Below are positions 21,255-30,119 of a stretch of 64,000 nucleotides of DNA, piece after piece. Under the pieces are notes generated by a model. The model saw only the letters and a program-made list of their open reading frames with translations, was not told where the DNA came from and made no database searches. The position numbers and the translations under genes are program-made. The stretch is from Sepiola atlantica (taxonomy: Eukaryota > Mollusca > Cephalopoda > Sepiida > Sepiolidae). Where the stretch lies: the NCBI GenBank assembly GCA_963556195.1, contig OY744537.1:19714274-19778273 (forward strand), in the 5' to 3' direction. How positions within the stretch are numbered: position 1 is the stretch's first letter; each line of letters starts with the position of its first letter.

Positions 21255-21547
21255 ATGGCAATTAAGCTACACGGAGGCTCCCGCGTTTCATCCCCGGGGG
21301 GAATCTTCAGGCTAAAGTGCATAGTTATTTTTGCCGGGTGTTTTTATATACACGGCTAGCTAGTTAACCAATCAGATTTTTTGTTGTTCTCTCAGCCAAT
21401 CGTTGGGCTTCCCACGAACAAAGGTGTGGTTAGTGTTACTTCCTATATCCTATATAAAAACTAAAAAAAATAACTCTATGCATTTTAGCCTGAAGATTAC
21501 CCCCGGGGATGAAACACGGAAGCTTCTGTGTAGCTTAATTGCCATAA
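21253..21547. repeat. Two facing hammerhead-like modules (inverted repeat)
   Basis: Positions 21,255-21,315 (minus) and 21,480-21,545 (plus) are inverted copies of the same module as at 3,338-3,447. Each has the core CTGAAGA, a helix II of C-runs against GGGG, GAAA, a 7-bp helix III with a 4-nt loop, then U, A and a helix I arm starting GCTTAATTGCC. Helix III differs between copies at several positions, yet all seven pairs are kept (for example C-G/G-U in one, C-G/A-U in the other). The 165-base spacer is unique, AT-rich and has no frame. The right flank (to 21,680) matches 3,448-3,580. Confidence 0.7.
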
Positions 21548-22181
21548 ATATATTTTCATAGCTTACTACCTAGCTCTACTTACGTATCGAGCACTATTGA
21601 AGTAAATACTGAAAATTAATACATAAAAAATTATATCTCCTTATAAAGTTTTATGTGGATACATGAAATAGTAATATATATATATATAAATATGACTAAT
21701 TGGTTCACGCATGTACATTAGATTACACTGGTCAACACAATATTTTTGGCAGGCAAAGTAAGACTGGTTTCTGGGGTTTTCAAGGGCGCTGTATCCGAAT
21801 CTGACATTAGTTTTTTCAAATTGGCTCTAGTTTTTGAGTTATCACAGGGGGGTCGTTTGTCTGAAATCACTCATTCGCGACCATAGCTAAACGTACAAAA
21901 AACGGCTAAATAGTGCATAAATGTCAGATATTGATTTTTATGATGATCTTAAACCACAAAGACAGTGTAAAATCTCAATCTAACAAGTTAAGTTAGATAT
22001 AACATCATTTCATTTATCCTATAACTGAACACTTTTCATAGATTTCGAGGATATACAAAAAATTTGCTAAAAATTTGCTGAATTTTAATTCTCCAAGTGA
22101 AAAAAAACATTTACATAAAAAGCATTATACACTAGATTCTTAGTTACAATGAACACACAAAACAATATTTTATTCACAAAA

Positions 22182-23882
22182 CTAAAATTGATGTTTATAC
22201 GATTTTCGCTTGTGAGCAACTTTTGGGCAGTCTCTCAAAAGGTTCCAGCAGTAGTCTGCCATCATGTGCTCATCCCATTTGCCTTGATACCTCTCTTCCA
22301 TTGTTTTGATGTCTTGATGGAATCTCTCTCCCTGCTCCTCACTGTAATCACCAAGATTACCAGGAAATCTGTCGAGGTGGCTAAACAAGAAATGAACTTT
22401 AATGCTCATATTTGCCCCTAGTTTTCCGTATGCAGTAAGCATCTTACGGACCAATTGCTTGTAATTGTCAGCTTTGTGATTTCCCAAAAAGTTTGTCACT
22501 ACATCTGTGAAGGACACCCAAGCATTTAACTCAACCGTGTTCATATGATTAGTGAAGTCAGAATCCCTCATGAGCGTTCGAATCTGAGGTCCATCGAAGA
22601 TGCCACCTTTAGCTTTTTCGATGGAAAGACCTGGAAATTGCCTGCATATGTACTTGAAGCAATCCCCATCCTTGTTCAACGCCTTAACAAACTGCTTCAT
22701 GAGCCCTAGTTTTATGTGCAATGGAGGGAAGATGATTCTATCCCTGGGTACCAAAGGCTCATTGATGACGTTGGCTGTGCCGACTTCGAGACTTTCTCGT
22801 TCTGGCCAGTTCTCCCTTCTCCAGTGCTGGATTCTTGCTCTGCTATCCCACAAACAAAGAAAGCAGGGATACTTTGTGTACCCACTTTGCTGACCAAGCA
22901 GAAAATTCACCATTTTCAAGTCCACACACATCAGCCATTTATGAGTGTTGTAATTCAGCTTTTCAAGAACAAATTTGATAGCATCATACTCTTCTTTCAT
23001 CTTGGTAGAATGGCCAATTGGTACAGGAGCAAACTTATTGCCATTGTGCAAAAGTACAATTTTTAGACTTGCTTTCGAGCTATCTATGAAGAGACGCCAA
23101 TCTGCTGGGTCATATGATGAGATCCCCATGCAGTTAAGAAGTGCAGAAACGTCATTACAAAAGACCAGGTCGTCTTCTTTAGAAAAGAAACGAAGCAAGC
23201 TGCCTTCCCTTGTCCTATAGTATGTTACTTTTGTGCCAGAATCAAGAATGTTTTTCTCTTGGAGTCGTGATGCAAGAACTTCAGACTGCTCCTTCGACAA
23301 ACAAAGGTCTCGCACTAGGTCATTAAGTTCAGATTGATTGAAAAGCTGAGGGCCATTTGAGGGTTCTTCATAGTCACTACAGCTATCATCACTTGATATT
23401 GAAAGATCAGCTGGAATCTCTTCGGTTTCATCGATTTCAGGCAAACTGGTGAAAACAGGCACAGGTACATCCTCAGAGTGCGCAACAGGACGGATAGCAG
23501 AATCCAGGCTCGGATACTACCAATTTGCTTTCTTGTGCTTGTTAAACCCCGTCATGTCATTGAGACAGAAGTAGCAGTCATCAAAATGATTGTTGGGCTC
23601 TCTCCACACCATTGGTACAGCAAACTTCAACTTCAGCTTACCGTTGGTCCAACCGCGGAGACTTTCTACACAGGTTTTGCACACCATATGTGGGGCCCAA
23701 GACTTGTCTTGGTCACCAAGTATCATATCGAAGTATGCTTTGTACGCCCTCTTGACAAAGTCTGTAATATTCCTCTTTTGTTGTGCCATCATATACTGTC
23801 CACAGATGTAACAAAAGACATCCGGTTCATATCTGCAACATCTTCTAGAAGAACTCATTTTCTCTCTGGAACTCATTTTCAA
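22182..23882 (-). pseudogene. Transposase-like protein, one in-frame TAG
   Basis: Start Met is at 23,882 and stop at 22,182: 567 codons in one frame broken by a single TAG (23,517-23,519). The first 121 residues hold three CxxC pairs (C24/C27, C68/C71, C103/C106) in a zinc-finger-like region resembling a ZAD/BED-type DNA-binding module. After the stop the frame continues open for 444 codons; numbering from the Met at 23,462, candidate catalytic acids are D127 (LFIDSSK), D181 (CVDLKM) and E375/E376 (SEEQGERFHQ), with a CFLC pair at 200-203 and LHIKLG at 248-253, an order seen in RNase H-fold transposases. I recall similar uncharacterised proteins as repeated genes in aphids, Hydra and octopus. 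The gene fills the transposon and ends 340 bases from its left terminal repeat. Confidence 0.78.
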
Positions 23883-24010
23883 CTGTGGAATTAAAAAGAA
23901 AATTCTTAATTACTGTTTAATTTATACTGCAACTATATTTATGGAACATGTTATTAAGTAATTACAGTATATAATTATATAAAAATTCTCCCTATATAAA
24001 TAATTATATA

Positions 24011-24120
24011 AAAATTCTCCCTGAAATACTTCAATATATACATAATCATTATAATGATTCAATAATATCAGAAAATTATTATTTACTGCTTCTATATTGA
24101 AGTATTTCAGGGAGAATTTT
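24011..24120. repeat. Perfect 28-bp hairpin arms inside the transposon
   Basis: Positions 24,011-24,038 and 24,093-24,120 are exact reverse complements of 28 nt around a 54-nt AT-rich loop. A partial direct copy of the left arm (AAAATTCTCCCT) lies just before it. The structure sits between the right terminal repeat and the transposase start, where transcription or transposase binding would be controlled. Confidence 0.85.
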
Positions 24121-24277
24121 AGCAGTTTAGGCTTATTTGGGGCTATCAGTATCTTCTAAACTAGAACCAATCTGGCAAAACCAATGTTATATTCGTAATC
24201 AGCGACCTTCAAAACCCCAGAAAACACTCCTAGATGGTCTGCCAAAGAAAAAAAAAAAAATTTGTTGACCAGTGTTA

Positions 24278-24863
24278 TTTGGATAAAGAAAAAGTAACTT
24301 TGCAAACCCAGTTAAATTTTAAAAAAAACAAAACAACCCAAACCAGTCTCTCTCTCTTCTCAAACTCTGAGTTAAATACAGTGGTGACATTTCCTGTTTA
24401 TAATGGACTATTCAAATATTTTTCGATCAGATATTATCTTCCTGTGTTAAAAAGTGGATATATACATCACAACACCTGATCGAAAATTATTATCTTAAAA
24501 CATATTTTGTGTTCCTATACGTAAAAAGATAAAATGAAAATATATTTTTTAAAAAGTTAACTTTACTATTTTTTTTTTTTTTTTTTTTAGATTGAGCCGA
24601 GTGTCTCAATATTATTATACTAAAGCTGAGTTAATCAATGTTTGTTTCCTTAAGTTTAAAAAAAAATAATCCTCAGTTTTGGGATTGTGTTATGTTTGAA
24701 TAAACTTTCATTTTAATTGTTCTAATAAGCTGCAATTTGCAATTAACTCACAAGTCATCCATCTTTTATTAAATTTGTATTACTTACCTTCTCTCTCACT
24801 GTAGGTTATTTGACCCCTCCCCCGCCCTTACTCTTATTCTATACAGTATCGATCAATCGCGCT

Positions 24864-24914
<51 letters not shown>

Positions 24915-25480
24915 GTTTATTATATTGACAGTCAAAGGTAATAAAGAAAAGAAAAAAGAAAAAGATTGGAATAGTCCATTATAAGCAAGAGAATATTATC
25001 ACAAGTATTAATTCTATTTAACCCATACATGTAGAGGGGATGGAGAGGAAAGAGACTAATTTAAGATTTTATGACAAGTTGTGAATGAACGAAGTGACAC
25101 CTAGTTGAAAAATGAAGTGTGGCTTGGATGACCCCGGCATTAACCTATGAAAATTGACATTGGCCTAGGAAATAGGAAGAATGAAAGATAAATAGAATCC
25201 TTTTTCAGAAAAGTTGAGCAGTGACCGAAAAACTAAGTTAAAATATTCTATAATATTTTACATATAATGGGTTATATATGTGAGCCTTAACTAAGACGGT
25301 ATCCATCTTTTCAGAGAGGTTCAAGGTGGTAAGTACCCTGTCCACTAAGTCATGTTGGTTATAGCTGGACTGAAGAAAGTATAATTAGTGCAGGGATCTC
25401 AGATGTCACACACAATCCTACCAGAAGCAGTGATATCAAACGACTATGTCTGTGTCTTTTTTTTTTCTTACTAACGAGTC
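24278..25480. other. Non-coding, one (CT)n tract
   Basis: Nothing recognised apart from a T run near 24,570, a (CT)n tract at 24,869-24,914 and AT-rich sequence. Confidence 0.5.
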
Positions 25481-25483
25481 ACC

Positions 25484-25745
25484 ACTTATCAAGACCAAAA
25501 GCCACTTGAGTATAAGGGTTGAGATGGAGGAATTGTCAGTTGAAAGATGAACAATATTATGAGAGGACTGAAAACGGTTAATGGATGAAAACATTTTTAT
25601 TACTTATGGGGACGGTTTATCATAAGTATTTGTTGACATTGAATTTGAAAACGACAATGTTGTAGTCTGCAGGGAAGCAGTCCACTGGAAATGTCTTCTG
25701 CAGATGGGAAGTTCTTGGAAAGAAACTTTGTTCATGGAAATTTCG
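25484..25745 (-). pseudogene. LINE C-terminal fragment, family C
   Basis: The complement contains GACTGCTTCCCTGCAGACTA, coding for DCFPADYN, then FKFNVNKYL and a stop, and the tail shared with 1,166 and 26,340. Only the last ~25 codons of the reverse transcriptase and the tail remain. Confidence 0.65.
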
Positions 25746-26339
25746 CCTGACGCTAGGCGCATGGGGGAAGGGCAGAAAGTTCTTTTCAAAGCAATGTCTT
25801 AAATGGTCACAATTTTTACTCAGTGTTCTCTTATTTCCGCACTTATTTCCCTTGTTGAACTCACAATGGGCTTTTTCCCAATTTTGCTCACATCAATCTA
25901 ATCAAATCATGGTGTTGATCGATGAATCGATCGGGCGGTGAATAGAATGTACCTGGCTTCGGTTGAATATTCACGATTTGTATCCTCATGATAACTATGG
26001 TGCCTATTTTTATCCCACATTGTATTGATTTGATCGAGAAGAAATCCGTGTCAAATTGTATCCGACTTGAGTGTTGCACAGGTGTGATTGTTAAATTTCT
26101 ATATTTGGGTCCATCCCAAAAAATAATGACGAAGGAGTTAATTTGGAGCCAGGCAAACATCTGGCATTATCTGTAGCTAAGGATAAAAGAAGATTTATAT
26201 TCCGCTTTCTTTCTTTCTTCTTGGCTTTACAACAAAACAGATTTACGGCAGGCCTCAGAGAATCTATACTATACTTGTTGTGTCTCTCTAACAGTCTGTC
26301 CGAGGATGCAATTGTAAACAAGATTTCCATGAACAGTTT

Positions 26340-26605
26340 GTTTTCAAGAACTTATCATCGGTTGAACACATTACAACGGGACTGCTTCCCTGCAGACTAC
26401 AAGATGGTCCCCTGTAAGTCCAATGTCAACAAATACTCGTAAAGCTGTCCTCTTAATTAAAGTTTGCCCATCCCATCTATCGTTTCCAATCCTCTCATAG
26501 TGTTATTCATCATCCTACTGACAATCTCATTGACCATTATCCTCGAGTAGCTTTTCGCCTTGGTAAGTGATGGCTCATTAGTATTCTTAAGTAAAATTTG
26601 ACGAG
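26340..26605 (+). pseudogene. LINE C-terminal fragment, family C
   Basis: Plus strand encodes LNTLQRDCFPADYKMVPCKS, then NVNKYS and a stop at about 26,440. The tail (SIVSNPLIVLFIILLTISL-like) corresponds to the complement of that at 1,166. No palm domain is left. Confidence 0.65.
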
Positions 26606-27236
26606 AATCCAATGATGTCTTAGTAAGTTTTACAATTGTTGTGTTGGGATCTTCGTTCGTGTTGTGCATCTATAAAGAGCAAAGACAACGTTTCATCTGA
26701 TTTTATTTATAACTTGAAAATGATAAAATTGAGAAAATAAGAGTAAAAATTATAATATAGAGGTGGTTTGGGGCTTGAAGGAAGAGAACACAGTGATCCT
26801 AAATTATTCCAAGGCAACACCAGTGGTTGTCAGCCACTCTTATATAGATATACTGGACTGCCTCCGCCGTCTTTTTTATTTTTATTTTTTACCCTAATCT
26901 TTTCTTTTTCATTCCCCTTATGAATTCGTCAACAAAGAAACCTACCTGCTGACTGTACAATTTATAACTTGGATATTCCTTATATATAATTTGAATTCCT
27001 TTGTTCTGTAAATATTAATTCGTCACGTTTTATTTACCTGGAATCACGTGAAACACTGTTCACCTGATTACTGCTTGGTACTGACTGAATTCTAAATACA
27101 AAAGTTTTAAAAATCACCTGTTTATGAATATATGTACATTTAAGGGGCAGTATAGAAATGAACAGTTGTGGCTGAGACATATGTTTAATCTCAACCCTCA
27201 CATTTTCTCAAATAAGCTCAGTTTTGATTTAATTAG

Positions 27237-27239
<3 letters not shown>
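26606..27239. other. Non-coding, nothing recognised
   Basis: AT-rich sequence with no feature I can name. Confidence 0.5.

Positions 27240-27284
<45 letters not shown>
27240..27284. repeat. (TA)n microsatellite
   Basis: About 22 TA units, immediately left of the repeat that contains the 27.4-kb hammerhead. Confidence 0.97.
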
Positions 27285-27286
<2 letters not shown>

Positions 27287-27289
27287 CAT

Positions 27290-27765
27290 AATATAAAATG
27301 AAATAATAAAATAAGGTGAAAATCAAATTTTATTAGAATTCAAAGTTCAGGCAAAGTATCTTAAAGTTCTTAACTCATGAGTTTTCAAAGATAATTCTTC
27401 TCCTCAGAGGACCATTACCGCAGTGACATCACTGCAGGTGATGAATTACACTTTGAAAATATATAAAATGCATAAAAGTATATAACACATCAAATATATC
27501 AGCCCAAAACATACTTTTGTTAAAGCTGTACAATCCAAGTCATACAATTTAAAACAAGTTCAGGAAAGATATCCAAGAGGTTGATTGAAGATTGATCCAG
27601 GTAGTAAGTGACAGTCCAAAAATGAAAGAATTGATTAAATTGAAAAAGTTTATCCAGTCAGGAAATGCGTCCGCAGTTGATGCAATAAATGACTCTGAGC
27701 TTCAGTTTTTATCCGGATGTTTCACTAATTAAAAGATATTAGTTGCCTCTTATATCTTCTGTCGG
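27290..27765 (-). repeat. Unidentified element with hammerhead near its 3' end
   Basis: The stretch between two (TA)n tracts (27,240-27,284 and 27,775-27,813) carries a hammerhead on the minus strand at 27,412-27,363. A CACTGCGGTAATGG patch and an imperfect palindrome CAGTGACATCACTG lie just upstream. There is no coding frame and I see no tRNA-like boxes, so it may be a retrozyme-like or Penelope terminal-repeat-like element. Bounds are set by the microsatellites and are uncertain. Confidence 0.45.
27363..27412 (-). ncRNA. Near-canonical hammerhead ribozyme
   Basis: Minus strand: helix I 5' arm GGTCCT; core CTGAGGA; helix II G-AAGA against TCTT-T with loop ATTA (closing pair G-T); GAAA; helix III AACTC against GAGTT with a 2-nt turn AT; residue 17 A (triplet TTA); helix I 3' arm AGAACT, with one mismatch. 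All fixed core residues are present. The tight turn in helix III and the wobble closing helix II are the weak points. Confidence 0.72.
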
Positions 27766-27773
27766 ATTAACTT

Positions 27774-27774
<1 letters not shown>

Positions 27775-27815
<41 letters not shown>

Positions 27816-27860
27816 ACTAGCAGGGCTACCCAGCGTTGCCCAGAGCAAAAGTGTAACATA

Positions 27861-27900
<40 letters not shown>

Positions 27901-27960
27901 TCGCCCAGTCTATTTGTCTCTCTGGACACACACACACACACACATACAACTCGAGGAATG
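27775..27960. repeat. (TA)n, GTTGCCC-type motif, (CT)n and (CA)n
   Basis: A (TA)n tract (27,775-27,813) is followed by CTAGCAGGGCTACCCAGCG, then TTGCCC and CAAAAGTGTAACAT, then (CT)n (27,866-27,898) and a short (CA)n. The middle motif recurs at 51,420-51,465 with the same order, so it belongs to a dispersed repeat I cannot name. Confidence 0.8.
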
Positions 27961-28201
27961 AGTTTTCTGCTTGAAATACTTGAAACATTAATTTAAAATA
28001 CACATTTTATTCATAACTTTGTTGTAAACACGTATCAAAATCTTGCGCATTTTTTCATATAGATAGATAAACATTAACACTTTGGTAATTTTGATGCAAA
28101 TTTATTTATCTTATGTGACCGTAAAGAAAACAAAAGAAAAAATCAATTTGCCTTTTCACTCGCAATTTTAGAAATGGATCGCAACTTGTTGAAAATCACA
28201 T

Positions 28202-28222
28202 GGGTGGGTGGGGGGTGGGGGG
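28202..28222 (+). other. G-quadruplex-forming motif
   Basis: Four G tracts of 3, 3, 6 and 6 separated by single T residues. This fits the strict G4 pattern with one-base loops, predicted to be very stable. Confidence 0.85.
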
Positions 28223-28440
28223 CTCCAATAAAAGGAACATTTGAACACAAATGCTAAATATTTGTCCTGGAAATAAGACAATATTGCAAAACAGAACTAT
28301 TTGTTGTATTAAAATCAAGAGAATCAGTGAATAAAAAAATAATAGTTAATTAATAAAAATGTTGTTTTTTTCAAAAGAAAAATGCAAATTAGTTAACCTT
28401 GCAGCTGATATCGCATATACATAAGCAGTATATAAAAAAG

Positions 28441-28466
28441 ACTAGACAGTTTGTCTAGTATATCTA

Positions 28467-28504
<38 letters not shown>
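28441..28504. repeat. Short hairpin then (TA)n at the Penelope edge
   Basis: ACTAGACA (28,441-28,448) and TGTCTAGT (28,452-28,459) form an 8-bp hairpin with a GTT loop, followed by a TCTA/TA-rich tract that meets the Penelope element at 28,505. Confidence 0.85.
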
Positions 28505-28509
<5 letters not shown>

Positions 28510-29940
28510 GAGAATGGTAGTTTGCTTGAAGCATTGCTGGGTATAGTAGTAGTAAGTTTTTGAAAGGCTGTGGGCAATGCAATTCCGGGTAAGATGCAAG
28601 ATGAAAGGAAAGGAACAAAAACAATAAAAATAAATCGAATACGATATAAGACTTACTATTTATTTTTCCTTTTTTTTCCTTTTTTTTTTTTTTTCTTACA
28701 TAACAGCAAGAGTGTTTTAGCTGTCCGGGTGATTAAAAATCACTATTTGATATTTCGGGAAAAGACATCCCTTTTTCAAAAATAATTAGACCAGAAGAAG
28801 AATAATATTTTATTCTTCTCCGACTGTGTAGAGAATAAAACAAAACAAAATGGCTGCCAGATATAGACCGCAGCAAAAAACAGTTTCACAGGGAATATAA
28901 ATTAAGTTAAGTTTTATTTTAATATTATGTTAAATATATGATTGGTGTTTAGAATATTAGTGTAATGTTGGTTAGGTGTATGGTGTTCGATAAACTGTTA
29001 TTTTTGATAATATATATCATTTTTTTATTTTATTTATTTATTTATTTTTTTTTTATATTTGAATATTTACTTTGTTTTATCTTCGTATTTTTAATTTGTT
29101 TATCTTTCTATCGTAATTTAAGAATTTTAATATAAATTAAAGTAATTAGTCTCATATTTTAAATATTCTAGATCTATCTACTTATCGATTTCGATTATCA
29201 TCTATTAAAGAAGTGTTATTAATTACTAATTGTGAGTTTCGTCAAATTAGATTAACGAATTAACTTATTAACTTGATATATATATTATAAGATAAAGGGG
29301 AGTAACTCTGGATTTTTTAAAATATTTTTTTTTTTATAATTAATTTTTTTTTTTTTAATTTTTTTTTTTAAATTTTATAAAATCTTTTTTTTTGGTGGAG
29401 ATCTGTATAACAATATTAGTATATATATACAACATATATACACAAATGCATATATACATATATATATACATATCTATGTATTATTGTTTGTTTAATTGTT
29501 TATCTATATATATTCATCAATTTCTTTACATATTTGTTTGTTTTTGTTTTTTTTGTTTTTTTTTAATTTTTTATAATCTTTTTTTTTGGTGGAGATCTGT
29601 ATAACAATATTAGTATATATATACAACATATATACACAAATGCATATATACATATATATATACATATCTATGTATTATTGTTTGTTTAATTGTTTATCTA
29701 TATATATTCATCAATTTCTTTACATATTTGTTTGTTTGTTTTTTTTTTTGTTTTTTTTTGTTTTGTTTTTTATTTATTTATTTTTTATTATTATTATTTA
29801 CTTGTTTAATTTATTTTATGAATTATTTATTTAATATTTGCATGTTATTTGTATACATTCTATATGTGTTTGGATTTATTAATTAATAATGCTAGGTTAT
29901 GGAGTGACTTATTTTGGTGGGTTAGACGAGTATGCTGAAT
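28505..29940 (-). repeat. Penelope terminal repeat, downstream copy
   Basis: This matches 32,670-34,106. It contains the first 40 codons of the reverse-transcriptase frame without the rest, a degenerate hammerhead near 28,726-28,792, and an internal 194-base tandem duplication (29,392 and 29,586) of a GGTGGAGATCTGTATAACAA-led block. Confidence 0.93.
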
Positions 29941-30119
29941 ATGGTTTTTGGTTTGTGGTTGAAAGTGTGTAAGGATGGAAGTTCATATGGGGAGGGGCCT
30001 GTTTGATTGTTTGGGTGTATGGTGAGTTTATTATGGGAGGTGAGTAATGAGTGAAATGGTGGAAACGGACTCTGTTAAGTGTTAGATATGGGGGTTGGTT
30101 GGTGGATGGGGGGTAGATA

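Larger units (their letters stand above)
21726..24274 (-). mobile_element. Complete 2.55-kb DNA transposon, CACTGG termini
   Basis: Both ends start CACTGGTCAACA reading inward and stay similar for about 115 bases (21,726-21,840 and 24,160-24,274; shared words TTTGGCAG, TTCTGGGGTTTT, AAGG-CGCTG, CGAAT, CTAGTTT). TTA flanks both ends as a direct repeat (21,723-21,725 and 24,275-24,277), a likely 3-bp target duplication. Inside is one large minus-strand gene (22,182-23,882) and a 28-bp hairpin near the promoter side. CACTG ends with a 3-bp duplication are reminiscent of CACTA/CMC-type elements, and TWA-type duplications also occur in Harbinger; I do not assign a superfamily. Confidence 0.85.

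Noticed and set aside
22149..23894. Several plus-strand open frames of 73-138 codons opposite the transposase gene
   Set aside because: They are antisense shadows of the 567-codon minus-strand gene and carry no recognisable motif.
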